Positions 1 through 21,600 are shown, counted from the stretch's first letter. The stretch is 64,000 bases of DNA from Batillaria attramentaria (GCA_018292915.2 JACVVK020000147.1:1-64000); one strand, 5' to 3'. Translations and numbers: made by a program. Notes: generated by a model not told the origin, from the letters alone.

Positions 1-6518
<6,518 letters not shown>

Positions 6519-7561
6519 TGTAGGCGCCCGGATAAAGGAACCGTCACCCAAACGTTTGAGATCCTCGATGGCTCAAGTGATCGCCTCTTGGCATGTATAA
6601 CTGATGTAAAATGCGTATCATTCGGAAAACTATGTAGTATGTCTGTCAGACTTAAATAAAATGCAGAACTTTAACAAACTGTTGTGTGGGTTGTTGTTGT
6701 TGTTTTTTTAATTTTCAGCAGACTTCTGTTTGACTTCGGGTGTGAATGTTATTGTCATTTGTTTGTTTCAGTAAATGTGGGGCTTGAATTTATTTGTGCG
6801 TTTTTGTTGTTCGTTTTTTTTTTTTTTTTTTTTGGGGGGGGGGGGGGGGGCGGGGGGGTTGTATATTGTGACTGATTTTATTGTTCAGGGGTGCATTCCT
6901 TGGTAAATATGATAAAAATACTCTTTTAAAAAGTGTAATAAATTTCAACCATTTCAATTGCCTGCATGATGAATGACAACACCGGCAAGCCGGATCAGTA
7001 GCCGCTATACCTTTGATATGAACACTGATCATTTGTTTTGCATTATATTATCTTGCCTAAAATGCCATGGGAAGCTTTAGGCTGGGAACAAGCTGTGCTT
7101 AACAATGCAACCTCTTTTTTCTTTAGAGGGGAAAAAGAGTTGACAGAAGGGCTGCTACAAGAAAACGGCAGAATTGTGTCTCGATTGCCAAAATTCTTTC
7201 ATGATTCTTTCAGTCTATAAGTACTTACTTGATTTACAACTGATATGAAGTGGTCGAGAATATTTCTTTAAAAAAAGTTTTTGTTGTTGTTGTTGTTCAT
7301 TTATTGTTGTTGTTGATCTTGTTGGGTTTTTTTTACAGTTCAATGTCCCTGTACGTGTTTGCACTAAGGAAAGCCATGAATTGAACTTCCAGTCCTTATC
7401 CTGTTCCGCCTTTCAACCAGTTGTTTTGTGGTTTTTTTTAAGCAGACGACAAAATTAAAGGGCGAGTACTGCGTTTTTGGAGACCCTCTTTGGCCAATGA
7501 AATTGCTTCATACTAATCATATCGGTACACCACTAACACCAGCGTGGACAGAACATTGAGA
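6519..7561. other. Divergent intergenic region between zinc-finger and SorCS-like genes
   Basis: About 1 kb lies between the two opposed start codons and presumably holds both 5' UTRs and promoters. I see no TATA box that I would defend. It contains a composite tract of about 20 T followed by about 17 G at 6814-6850 and (GTT)n runs near 7270-7310. Confidence 0.5.
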
Positions 7562-10500
7562 ATGGCAGCGGCAACCTTGCTTATTTTGATGCTCGCGGTG
7601 TTGCACGCGAATTGTGCGTTGTTTACCTATCGCGACAAATACTTTCATGCAGGAATGCCGAGGAAAATTCGTCTTGGAGACGAAAGGCAAGCGCATTATC
7701 GCCAAAAGAGAGCTGCAACCGGAGGAGGTTCCCCAGGCAAAATGTTGTTTACGGATGTTGTTCTGAATGGGACGGAAGATCACGCGCAGGCATTTGTGCA
7801 CTGGTCTGGAAAGAACAAGAGCGAGGTATGTGTACATCGATTACCAGTGCATTTAACATCTGCATACTAGTAGATATGCAAGATTTCTTGTGCTCTATGC
7901 CCCCATTTTTATCGACTGCCCTTGACGCAAATTGTCTGAAAACGCGGAAGTGTCCGTTAATTTGACCATGATCTAATCTTGTAACAGTTCAACTTTTAGA
8001 ATTATACCTGTTAATGCCTACAGGCTAGGGAACACACCAATACAATCTATGCAGTTTATGGTCTACTTGCCATGGCGTTGCTCAAATGTAAGTGAAATTA
8101 TAACTAAAAGCAAGCTCAGCAAGCATAATTGTATTTCTGTGTACATAGCACCACAATTCACAGGTTATGGATAAAAAAAAAAGGTGTTTTGTCCGATGCA
8201 ACGCTGTGACGTTCACAACACTGCTTAGAAGGTCACCATGAAAGCTTTCTGTATTATTACATTAGTATTGCACCCACCCGACTCCAGGTGAGCACCGCCC
8301 ACTTGTCAGGGTCCCACACACTGCTTCCCAAAAAAGAAAAAGAAAAAACTATGGACCAGAGTAGAGCCACAAAGTATGTAAGTTTCTTCATATCAGTACT
8401 TGTAGTTATAACCACAGCAGAAACACAGTGAAATCTCCTCCTGCCCATATCCTATGATGGGATGTCACTGAATCAGAGACACATCAAACTCCTGCACCTA
8501 TAGATTTCTGCGTCATGCATGGCAAAATCAGTCCCACTGAGTCTGATCCTTTACAGCTACAGCTGAGTCAGTAGCACCACCTCTTGAACTAGATTAACCC
8601 ATGCCTGAGCAAGCCATTTGCCAATTAGCAGCTTAGACCTAAGTTACTGTGGCAGTTTGAGTTTTTTGTGGGTTTTTTTACTCAGTAGGTTCATGATTAC
8701 AGAAATTCAATACAGTGTAACACAAAAATCAGTGTTCCCTGTGATTAGAAATACAAGGGCCATTTGGACCCTCTCTCCATATTTTTTAGGGTCCTTTTGT
8801 AAATTGTGAGGGTCCATGGTCTTTTGGTGTAAAAAGGCTGAAAGTCAAACCATTTGTTATTGTTTACAAAAGTATTCAAGTAGGACTCTAGGAGAAGATG
8901 TATACGTGTGAATTGTAGCCAGTCAGCCATAGCAGACTGGCAGGGCATACAACACTGAAAATGAAAGAATCTGCTGGTTAGTTGTAGTGGAAATAGGTTT
9001 TGTGTGAAAATTCATTACTCAGCCAGTGGCCTGCAAAATTATATGAAATAAATTTTATGCATAGAAGTTCAGAAAGGTCTTGATGTTTACATAGAGCCTA
9101 AATTTTGCCCAGGGATTTTTGACACATACTAGTAGCATGCAATTTAGGGCAACACAGGAAAATGCACACACATCATCATCATGACAGGGCTTATTTTTGT
9201 TTGATTTTTTTATCTCGAGTCCAGTAGAGTGACTAGCATCTTTCCGGGATAATAATGTCACATCATAGTCTCATTGCTGTTCATGAACTGTAAGAAACTG
9301 AATGTACATAGTGTAAGCTCTGAGGCTGCTTTGGGCATCACTTAAACTTTCATTTGGTACGCACTTGCTGTGTTACAAAAAACTCTAGAGTGGCAAAAAC
9401 TGTCTGGAGGTACCTTGGTGACCGTGGCAAAACAGAAAATTGGTTTTCTGCCATAAAAGCTTTGCCCATTGATAGTATCCCAGAAAATGTTTGACAGCCA
9501 AAACCAAAGCCACTAATTTACTAGTGACTAATGAACTTTTGCTGTACATATGGTGTGTACATGTATACATTGTATACACCTGTATGGTGTAGATCTAGCA
9601 TATCAATGCACCGAGAAATAAAGACCCAAGTCACATTGCAGACTGTCATTCCTTATAAATCTTGGCATAAAACACCTTCTGTAAGCATATTACATACATG
9701 TATGTATTACCTTAAGTAGCTGGCACTTTTACACCATCCATCCCCACTTCAAATTTTGTGAAGCTTGTGTGAAACCCATGTATGTTTTGGCAAAAGTTAT
9801 TGGAAATGCTCCTAGTCCTATCTTCAGAAACTGCATACACATGTATGCAGACCTGTACATTCACATGTTTTCAAACGCGCCCCCCCCCCCCCCCCCCTAA
9901 AAAAAGAAAAAAATCGCAAACCCTTAACCAAGTCCCCAAGTCCTATATTTAGTGCAATTATGTGTCATCAAGGAAGGAAAAAAATCGTTGAAATGACATG
10001 CCACGTCTTATCTATGCACACCACACTTTGTACAACTCGGTGTACTTGTATGGGTGTACTCGCCATGCATCCCATTTGCAAATGCAATGCATGGAGAGTA
10101 GAGCCCTTGGGGAACAGCACGTCTTTGGTGAACCAAAATTAGCATGTAGAATGTCTCACGTAGGGCTCAAATTTCACAACTGATTGTGTCGCAGCAAGTC
10201 ATTCCTTCGGTGACACAAACTGTGCTAGCTGATAGTAAGTCACTAAGTGGGACATGAATACACACATACATGTACATGTCATAATGTATTCTGTGTTAGC
10301 TCTGGTCAAACTAAAGTGTGCAGGATGGGAAAGAAATAGAAATTATAATAGACGTGTTTGTATGATGATTCGAGTTTGTCTTTCATCTGGTATCCTGGTA
10401 TGCTTACACAATAAATTTCCTTTATTTATGATAATGTATGCAGTGATGTTATCAACAAGGCGGAGTGCTGTACTTTGTAGAACATTTGCATCAAGCTTTT

Positions 10501-12134
10501 TATTTCTTCCTCCATGTGTAATGTTACATAAATCAATTGATGTTACGAAGCACACTGACATTTCTAAGGATAAAGGCAAGCTGGTGAATATCAAGTCAGA
10601 GCAGCATTGATTCATTTTGTAGGTTATGTTGCTCATTGTATGAATGTTTACTTGTAGCTAAATATGTGGGGTCTGCACGTGAAATGGGCTATGACCTGTG
10701 CTGATCCATCACATGCATGGTCATGTTGTGTTGTTTGTTGTTGCTGCTGCCGTTCGTTTGTTAGGTGGTGGTTGTGTTTTTGTGTAGGGTGGTGTGTGTG
10801 TGTGTGTGTGTGGTGGTTTTCTTGTTGCTGTTGTAATCATTATTTTTCCTTATTTTGTGGAGGGATGATTTTTGTGTGTGTGTTTTTGTTAATGTATTTG
10901 TGTGTGTGTGTGTTGTTGTTGTTGTTGTTTTTTTGTGTTTTTTTGGCTGCCACAACTCTTTGCCGGCTCCAGTGATGTTCCTCCCAGGTAATGGGTGGAA
11001 CCCACGGAGGACTCGAAAGTTGGGCAATTATATGCATGATGATGGAGATGAGGATGATGGTAAGATGATGCTATGGAGGTCCGTGTGGTTTGGGACTGCG
11101 GGACAGGGCCGCATTCCACGCTTCCTGTCATAAATATCCCGGCATTAACCAGGCCCGGGAACTACGGCACCTGCGGTGCCGGCCGTGTAATCATCCACAT
11201 CATAAGACGTGTCATATCAAGGGAAGCACCCCCAAAGTCGCACCCGTGAAGTGGGTGAAGCTCGGCTGTGTGGCAACAGCCTCCCCATTGGGCCCATAGC
11301 ACACCCGCTCTGGGTAGGAGCCGACCTAGGTAGGAAAAATCCCGCTTGCCTCGGCTGGGATTCGAACCCAGGTCTCCCGGTCCATGATCCGAAGTGCTAA
11401 CCACTGCACTACGGGGGCCGGTTTTTGTTGTTGTTTTTTGTTTGTTTGTTTGTTTTTGTTTTTTGTTGTTGTTGTTTTTTTTTGTTTTTTTTTTGGGGGG
11501 GGGGGGTGTTGGGGAATGGAGGTATACATACGTCCTGATATAGTTAAAGGGCCTAGAGCTCTGTATCTCAAATTCAGCTTTGCAAAGGGTATGTTACTGT
11601 ACTGGACATGCACTTTCAAAGTCATATACATACATTTAGTCTCGTGCATGATTATATCAGCCCAGTCAAACCGTTTTGTTCCATTTTGCAGGCTGTTTTC
11701 ATCCTGACTCTGAGAGTGAACCCCACAGGATCTGTTTCTGACAGTCAGACATGGAGGTAACAGCTGCTTGTCATGTGCAGTCATTGTGATTTAGACCCTT
11801 CTTTATTATCTTCAGCTGCAATATGACACCTTCGCTGTTATGTGGTCCATAAAGTTCTATGTTTTTAGCATCCACGCGGGAGAAACCTGTTTTTCCCTTT
11901 CTTTGTGAACTGACAGGCGTCACGTGAATATTTCTTGCTCATTGTCCTGCATTGCAGGTGTTCGCTTGCAGGGTGTAGGTAGGTGAGTAAGCGTGTGTTG
12001 GTTAGGTAACGAAACCCGGGACAAAGACCTCTGCTGCATGAAACAAAATCTGTATCCTAAAGAACTACATGGACATGCGTGCGCACACGCAACACACACA
12101 CGACCAGCACACACAGTTCAACACAATCTACCCT

Positions 12135-12198
<64 letters not shown>

Positions 12199-13630
12199 CA
12201 CATCCCCCACTCCCCCCCCCCCACCCCCACCCTCACCCTTTGTTTCTTCACCCTGCACCCTACCTAAAAACAAGGAGGAACGGCCCCGTCCTACAAAGTT
12301 GTTTCTCCAAACTTCATTTTATTTTTTTCTGTTTTGTTGTTATTCATTTATTGTTGCCGGTTCTCCCCTCTCCAAGTTCTACTAATGACACTAGATCCTC
12401 TACGACCTCGACCTACTAACCACGTGACTTGGGGTGGGACCGGGTGAGGGAAGAAGAGAGAGAGAGAGAGAGGGTGAGTGGGTGGGTGTTTAGGAGTTTA
12501 ACGTCCTTTTCCACCACATAAGGGTGATATCAAAGACGGGGCTACGAGAAAAAGGCCAGCACAAATATTTGGCCCCAGCGGCCGGGATTCAAACTCTCTG
12601 CCTAAGCATTGAAAGTCCAATGCTCTACCATTCGGCCACCCTGGCTCCCCAGAGAGAGAGAGAGAGAGAGAGACGTCAGTTCCGTGAACTAAACATTTGA
12701 CGTCAGGTCAGCCTCAGGCAGGTCGTCATACAGAGAGAGAGAGATGACGTCAATTCCGTGAACTAAACTTTTGACGTCAGCCTCTAGCACTGAGATCGTT
12801 TGAGGATGCTTGTTCATGTCTTGTGATTTCCCTGTTGGCTTTGTGACTTCTCTGACCGAATTATTTTTCACATGAAATCTGGAAGATCTAGAGGGCTGAT
12901 GAAATGTCGGAAGCAGTGACGATACTTGCAGATTTTGTCTGTGAACCAAACATTTGACGTCAGCCTCACGCTGCTCGTCTGACAGATGCTACTTCTTCAT
13001 ATCTTGTGATTTCCTTGTTGCTTTTGTGACTTCCGTGACTGAATTAATTTTGACATAAAATCTGGAAGATCTAGAGAGCTGATGAAACGTGGACTTAAGT
13101 GCCTTGGATTGTACTTACGAAATTGCAAAACTGGACATTTTTTTTGACCGGCGCTTCTCGCAGAAACATGAAAAAAATGTGTTTATCTAAAAGCTCTGTT
13201 ATTCTTAATACTAAAGCTATAATAGTGCAGTAGTTCACGTCATATGTGCAGTTGGCACAAGTGACAAAATTACCGGAATAAGTAATTTGAAGGAGTCTTT
13301 TCATAGATATTTGGCCTTATATGCAAACCACCCCTACCTCGGAAATATTTTTCTTACACAAAACCTGTCAGAGCTACAGAGCTGTGCTACGAAAACAGGC
13401 AGTATAATTGGATGATCTTTGCAATTTCAAAAAATGAAGCCATTCGAACATTTTTTTCGAGAAAATTCGTAACATGACCAATTTTTTAAAATCGGGGATA
13501 ACTCCTTTGAAAATGCCGCAGGATAAAATTCGTGAAAGGTAGGTCGTGGAGAAGGTGAATTCCCATTTTATCTCAAAGTAAAAAGGCCTCCAACGAGGTG
13601 GTTTAGGAGATAGCCATCATTACATCCGTC

Positions 13631-13686
<56 letters not shown>

Positions 13687-14306
13687 TCACAACTCCCGCC
13701 AAAAAGAACGCAGCAGCATAGTGTGCACGTCGAGTGTCTATGACGCATATTTCGTTACATCACTGTGTGCGTGAAAGTATGTATTGTGTGGAGAAACGTC
13801 ACAGTCTTGTTTTGTATCACTGAAACTTGCTGCTGCGCGTAGCACAATCTGCCCCGTCTCATAAAGTTGTTTCTCTATAGAGAAACAACTTAAAAAAGGG
13901 AAAAAATGCTTCAGGTTCTGTGGCAAAATTACTGGTAGGTAGTGTGTGTGTGTGGTACAGCAATTTACTGCAAAATACAAACAGAAAACTGACAGTATTT
14001 TGTTGTGTTTATTCCTGTGTGTGGCATATGGTCATGACAACGGTCCTGTTTTATATGAATCAGAATGGTATTTACGATACAGCCTCTGTCAGTGAGGAAA
14101 CATCCCCCCCTCCCCCCCCAAAAAAAAAACAAGTTTGTGGTGGTTTAGTCACAGCTGGTGGTGCTCTCTCTGTCTCTCTGTTGTTGTTTGATTTGTTTGT
14201 TAGGGTTTTTTTTTACCCTTGAATGTAGAATAGCAAGACAGCCTGTAAGATAGGCAGCAGTGCCTAAATGCTCTATCCTGAATAAACACGATTCATCATC
14301 ATCATC

Positions 14307-14363
<57 letters not shown>

Positions 14364-17300
14364 TAAGGCTGTTTGTGATTGTGATTACATGTGAATTAAA
14401 TATCTGTTTATATGTTCGACAAGGTCACTGGATTACGGGAAAACCTACAGCCCAGTAAACTTCACAAAAGGTGCTCTGATCAGCTTCTTCTATGTCTCCC
14501 CAGCCGATCACAGAAAGGTGTGTACCGGCAGTCCTTTTAGGATTAGATTGTAATTGGTAGACGTGTGCTTCTCTTGATAAGTCTCCGTTCTCTTTGGAAC
14601 TTAAGACATGAGAGTGGATCACTAATTTCATCAGAAATTACTTGACATCATTTGCTTGTTTTATGGGGGGGAGGGGGGGGGGGGGGGGGGGGGGTATGTG
14701 TGTATGAGTTGTGTGTGTGATGTAGATTTTCAGCTAAAATTGTATTTCACTTGTATCATTGATTAGCCACTCCATTTAAACAATGTCTAGTTATTATTAT
14801 TATTATTATCAATATTATTTTCTTGCAGATTGGTGTTCACAGATCTGAAGAATAAGCAGCTGTACACATCATCAGATGACCTGAAGAGCAACCAGACACA
14901 TCCCTTACCAGTGTCATCAGATGAGTTAATCATGCATCCAACGGAGCCAGACAAAAATGCTACTGTATGACAGGTTTCAGCGTGAGGTATACTAAAATCA
15001 GGACATTTTATCGTGCAGTTTCTTTTGTCATTTCTACTTTACCTCTCTCTCTCCAGTGGCATGTACATGCTGTGTATAACAGTTTTTCAGCATATTGCAA
15101 GAGCCCCCCCCCCCCCCCCCCCCCACCCTTACCCCCATCACCATTATTGTCATCCACAGGTTTCGATTTCCTTTTCTAGTTTTCAGTCATTTTGAAGGAA
15201 TGCAGCTATTTCTTTCAAGAAAAGTTAAAGCTTTAGCCTTCCTTTTACGATGTCTGCGATCTTTGCCTGCATGTGTCAACCTCTACTTGATTCTTTCCTG
15301 ATGGATAACATGCAGTCTTTTTCACTGACCGTGTGTGTGATTTCAGCTGTACCTCACAACGGACTTGGGGTTAACTGGAAACTGCTTCAAAGCAACGTGA
15401 ATCCTTTCCGCATATTTTGGTAAGTTAGACTTTGTTTTGGGCTTCAGATAGCACCACTGAGTTTTGACATGCAACATTTGTTTGTTGATCAGATTTCAGC
15501 AATTATCGTAGAGCCTGACTGTTTTGGTTGGTTTGTGTTTATTGTTGTTGTCATTAAACCTCATTACTAAGGTTCACTCACATCTTGAAAAGAGAATGTT
15601 GTCTTTTTCAGGGGCCAGACTCCATATGACAATTCGACAGCCGTACACCTAGAAATCCAGCCTCAAGGTATATGTCTGCAATTTCGGAGAATTCATATTA
15701 ATTAATGGGAATGGAATACTACCTGTGCAACTCCAGTCTCAGATATTCTGGCAGTGCCATGTGTATGTGCATGTGTACTTTTTCAGGTGACCTCCACAGT
15801 TTTTTGGGGGTTTGGGGTTTTGTTTTTTTGAAAAGATGATAAAAGTTATCATCCCAAATCACACCAGCTTGCACGATTTTAGTCTAAAAATGTTCCTCCA
15901 GAAAAATGTTCCTCTTCTGAAGCACTTTAAATCACGTCAAAATACACAGATTTTCTTCTAATTTAAAAAAAAAAAAAAAATTCTGTTGTCGCAGATGCGC
16001 GCTCGTGGCTTTGCCGCTGTGTTACTAGATGCCGAACACTTTTGCTCCTTTTGGGTCATTGACCATTGTAAGCCCTGCCCTACACCAGATATTTCTTTGT
16101 TGATTTACCTCAAGCCACAGAACACCACCTGACCCATGATCTAAGGAAGTAAATTACATCCTACCAAGTGCGTTTCATTGGCACAGTTCAGCACCTTCTT
16201 CCTTGTATCCAATGTATCATGATATTATGTTATGTACCACAGGCTGGAAGTTGGGTTTTTCAAATTTTAGTGCAGTTCCAAGAAATTCAGCAGTGATTTC
16301 AACTAACTTCCTCTTTGTGGCTGTCAGAGGATTGTCTTAATTACTATGTGATGGTATTGGGTTTTGCAGAGCTTTATATCCATGGGAACTGTTGTACATA
16401 CATGTAGGACAGATGTGTAGGACAGAAGTAGATAACATTTTTCTTGAATCATAATGACTATTGCGCATAAATGACAGGACATAATTATGTCGAACTTGGT
16501 GAGAAAGTAGTCGGACTTTTCAAAATAGAATCATTCTATAACCGACACCCGATGTGAAGCCCTGGTGTGGTGAGATGGGTGCCACTTGTTACGTCGCAAG
16601 TAGCAGATAAAATGTGAAGCATGGACATTGACGAGCTGGTCTTGCGGTGTGCAGATTCTGAAAGAAGCCTATTACAAGAGATGCACAAATTCCTAACTGT
16701 AATGCTACCGGTGACGAGATTGACCTTCAGCTTGGGCCCTTTCTGCCACAGACTATGCTGGTGGCAAATGAGTACATCTTTGTACAGGTTTGTAGCAGAA
16801 TATATGTGTCATGCACACAAACGGCAGCACATGCAGACTCACGCACACTCAGACGCTGAGAGCACACACACACAGAAATATGTACATATGTTTAAAAAAA
16901 CTAGTGACATATAAACTCCATGACATGACATGACATGGCTCTAAACTACAGGGTGGGAAAAAAATGGAAAAGAAACGTTCTTTAGATCCCATTTTTAATT
17001 TACGTTTTTATTTTTGCTACAACTGGGATGTAATTCTTTGCAGTCTGTGTTGACTCATGAGTTTCACTTCAGTTGCATCTGATAGCTATTGTATATATTT
17101 TGATAATGATCTGTAGATGTGTAGTAATGTTTCTCTTGTTCATGAACTGTTCCCTCAGCAAAATCACTTCATCTTTTTTACTTTCAGAAAACTGACTGGG
17201 ATGGTGAGAACTCTCATGTGATGGTGTCCCACAACCGAGGCGAATTCAAGCATGCCTTTTTCCCAGCAAATGTCAAAACAAAGGTATGAAAGTGTGAAAT

Positions 17301-18597
17301 TTCATATATTTTCAGTATAGAATAGAACAGGAGAAGAAAACAGAAAAAAAAAAATACTGCCATGTGTTCTGTTGTCTTGAACAAGAAAAACACTGGAAAT
17401 CGTTGTGGTGTCAGGTCGCACTTCCTCACACTTGAACATAACAATAAGAAGAAACCTAAAAACATGCTGCTGCATATTATAGAAATGCAGCCAAATTGAA
17501 ATTTACTCCTCATATTGTGGTTGGGGAAAGTTGAGTAAATTCATACTGGAGTATTCCCATACCCATAGGGCAGATTTCCTGTTTGATATGGAGCCATAGA
17601 CTTTGAATCTTGAGGAAAGTGTTTGAGCATTGTGGTTTTTTTTTTTTTTTTTTTTTTTTATGTTGTCAGGACTTCTTGATGGTGAATGCAGATGGCGGTC
17701 AGTGTTCATGGCGGTGAGCCATGGTGACAATACGGGAGCCAGCCTCTTCCTGTCAGACACCACAGGCCGTTTCTACACTCTCTGTCTGAAGAACATCCAC
17801 CACCGTGCCACGAGAAACTGGTTTGAAGTTGACCTTCATGAGGTGAGATATGGTTTGATTCTGTCTGGCTGAGCCAGACCAATCAAGATTATGAAGAATT
17901 TTTTTTCCCCTGTTGCAGGCATAAACATCTTGCATAAAATGATGCACTGATCTTTCTTGCTTACTTTGAACATATAAGTTTTGGTTTTTGTTTTTTAAAC
18001 GGGGGTCCACAGATTTGTTCCACAGTGGCGAAACCATCACTGCGTCGGTATGTGATCATACAAAACCTGAACATATGACTCTAGAACAACGTTGTTTTCA
18101 CATTATTTGGATGGAATGTGCAGCCTAGATGCGTAGCTAGCACAGACAAGATGCCTTAAGAAACCGTATTTGATTTCCATGAAGCAGTTGTACTGGGATT
18201 GTCCATTGTAATTCTGCTTGCAATTTCAAGAGAAATGGACATTTGATAGTTAATATCATTTGAAATGAGCATCTAAAAAAAAAGGGTAGACTTCAAAGAT
18301 GTTAAAACAACAATTTGCAAATTTTTCAGGTGAGAGGACTGACAGGTACCTACCTGGTGAATCAGCTGGATGGCCCAGCGAAGGACGGTCGCAAGCTTAA
18401 AACCCTCATATCCGTTGACAAAGGTGGTCGCTGGATGCCCCTGGAGGCAGAATGCCCAGATAATGTGAATACTGTGTTTTCTGCCTTCACAGATTACAGA
18501 ACTCTCCCTCCTTATTTTTAGGGCAGTTTTAGAAGAATTGCATTATGAAATCTTATACTGTCAGAGAGGCACTTTCCAGTCTATGCACCCCAACCTG

Positions 18598-18686
<89 letters not shown>

Positions 18687-21600
18687 ATGGAGGTATTATA
18701 GAATGAAGTCAGTTGCATATATAAGAAGGCAGGCATATATACATACATGTACATACATACATACATACATAAAGTCAGGCATAAAGTCATACAGTCGTAC
18801 ACTGTACATACATTAAAGCATGCCTACATATATACAGCACCTAACCCCCAACCCCCCAATCTTGCAAAAATCAGGAAATATGTACTCTGTGGTACACTGT
18901 TCTGCACTGTAATTTTGGTATTGTTTCATCATGAGAACCTTGCCAACTTTGCTGGCAGAAAACAGACTGTAAGCTGGTTCTGCGCCTTGACTTGGACAAT
19001 TTCATCATGGACTGGATTCTGTCAGAGACGAATGCTCCCGGTATTGTCATCGCACACGGTCATTATGGAGAGACGTATGAACATGACCTGAAAAACATGT
19101 CCGTGTTCTACAGCAGCGATGGAGCCAGGACCTGGAAAAAGGTCAGCATCTTGATTTTTCTGTTAAACGTTTTTGTCTTCCTTTTTTTTTTTTTTTTTTT
19201 TTTTTGGGGGGGGGGGGGGGATACAAGTTTTGTTAGGCTTATTGATAATAGTAATGATAATGGCATATCCTTCTCAAGCCGTTACAGCGATTGTCAAATG
19301 CGCTTGTCCGCTCGCTTCACTACCAAGTTTACCGTCGGGCGAGTGAAAGCTCCGGGTAGCAGTAGCCCGAATGGCGAGCAGGAATTCTGAGATGAATCAG
19401 AACCTAGCAGCCACTCCGGCTTCCAGAATTTTTTTTCGGGCTACAGTTTTGTTCAGGGCGGTAGCCCGAATGGCTACCATGGTCCTGACACATTTGACGA
19501 TCGCTGCCGTTATGTGGTGTGTGATTACCATTTCCTTTATAAGGTTTTACAGACACTAGAGATGTTTAAATGAGTCAGATCAGTAGACATGAGCAAAGGC
19601 TCACGCGCCAAACATTAAATAGACATCTATTGAATTAAAAATCAGACCCTTCATATTTGATATCTTTCCTTATGAATTTTACACATTCAGTTCAACCTCT
19701 TTTTCGCGACCACCCATGGGACTGAACAAAGATGGTTGTAAAAGAGAGGTCAGGTGGTTGTTCAAACGAGAGGCACTCTGTCCTTGAGCAAGGACGACCC
19801 CAGCTAGTACGCGGAAAATTCCAATATTTGTTCAAAAGGGACGGCCAGTTACACACATTTCTCAGTCTTCAGATTTGCTTTTACCCAAAAATTATTTTCA
19901 AGCAGTGGGTGCCTTTCTTTGTACATACTTTATGAACGATTCCGCATGGTGGTTCGCCGGATGGAGCAGAAATAGCGTTAATTGGGGACTGAGAAGCATG
20001 CTTAATTGACCATTCATTTTCAAACAGATATTTTAGAATTGCCTACATGTGATTGCTACACATTACACGCCTGATCACACACCTTTACACATGCAGTAAG
20101 TTATTCTCAATTGAGAGTTGATTTTTGTAGTTTTGTTGTTGTGTTCTGTTTACAGGCTCCTATTACAGGTCTGTTCCACTTCAACATTTTGGACCAAGGA
20201 GGTATCATCACAGCCATTCAGAATGGTGACCAGGGGCCAACCAGCACAGTGCAGTAAGCAGCACATTTGCATCTTTTCATTCTTCTGTGATGATTGTAGC
20301 AGAACTTCATTTGACTTGTGCCGCTTTTATGTGGGTGACTATAGCGTCTGGCACCACTGCCTCTGCCATTTTGTCCTGTAGCATCGCACGTACCTCTGCT
20401 GTCTGGCCAGTCAAAAATTAATGCTGGAGTTTGACTCGACGATAGATGTATGCACCACAGCAGGGGATTCTTGTATTTGTGATGATGGTGTCACAGTAAA
20501 ACAGCTGTATGGTTAGTGCGGGCCATATTAGTAGCAGGCTGAAGCCTTTGAGCTGATGTTCTGTAAATAACTGCAGGGTTTCTGGGCTGTTATTTGCATG
20601 TACCTGGAAATTTTTAATTGCAGCTACTCTTATGACGATGGTGTCAACTGGCCTAACGAGCAGTTTGGACAGACTTTGAAAGTGGATGGAGTCCTGAATG
20701 AACCAGGGATTCACACCTTAGTTGTCAGGTAGTGTAACTTAATAATCTTTCCTATTGACATATAATGAAGTAGCTGGAAAAGTGCAGGAGCACATTAGAC
20801 TTGATGGGTACTTAAAACAGGCTGGGGAATTTTCAGTCATTTGGCAATTTTCAGTCAAATTTCCTATCCTTTCAGCCAAAAATTCTAAGTTCCAGCCAAA
20901 GAAAAAGAAGGAAAAAGGGTGCACACACTATCATGATACAGGTAATGTATGGGACAGTCTAACTTCATGTTTGAGGACTTGGTTGTCAGTATCAAAGCAG
21001 TTTTTTACTTTTGGGTGCCTTGACAGGCTACTAAATGCTTTTAAAGATGCTGAAATTTGTTCTCTGAAGTGGGGCATTGCCCATGTGTTCCCCCAGCAGG
21101 GTTGCTGCCTCTGCATCCCAGCCTAGGTTTCAGTCTTTTTATTTCTCAGCAATTCCCCAGCCTGTTAAAGCCATTGTTACGAAAATTGGTTTTCTGGAAA
21201 GCAGACATTCTGTGGGAGACACAAACCACAAAAACAGAATAACTTTGATTATGAATAATTCGTACATAGCATTTTTTGTGCTGTGTCAACTGATGTGTTG
21301 TTTATGATGTGCAGCGTGTACGGCCACGTCAGCGTTGCGTCTCCATGGACTATGGTGGAACTCAACTTCTCCCAAGTACTGTCCACACAATGCACCGAGG
21401 ACCAGTATGACCAGTGGACGCCATCGGACGAGGATAATGTACTGTTTTTGGGGTTTTTTTTGCTTTTTTAAGTTGTTTCTCTATAGAGAAACAACTTTAT
21501 GAGACCGGGCAGATTTTGCTACGCGCAGCAGCAAGTTTCAGTGATACAAAACAAGACTGACGTTTCTCCACACAATACTTACTTTCATGCACACAGTGAC

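Larger units (their letters stand above)
11692..21438 (+). other. Exons 2-14: VPS10 ten-bladed propeller
   Basis: Exons, with GT-AG borders, are 11692-11756, 14424-14517, 14829-14964, 15347-15419, 15612-15667, 16655-16787, 17188-17283, 17670-17842, 18330-18464, 18959-19141, 20156-20253, 20624-20728 and 21315-21438. Asp-box-like repeats typical of the propeller are visible, such as SLDYGKTY, SVDKGGRW, SSDGARTW and SYDDGVNW, and there are several N-glycosylation sequons. Exon 10 could instead end a few codons later at a weaker donor. The exon order follows the order of segments in SorCS1 without rearrangement. Confidence 0.9.

Noticed and set aside
11340..11420. Possible genuine tRNA genes at SINE heads (also near 12600, 45270, 55620 and 58320)
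   Set aside because: A and B boxes are present, but the acceptor stem does not close and each continues into a repeated SINE body.
12069..12419. Open frames of His/Thr or Cys/Val repeats across CA/GT arrays (also at 24.5, 42.5, 46.1, 50.1, 58.6 and 63.6 kb)
   Set aside because: They are translations of dinucleotide microsatellites with no flanking coding signal.
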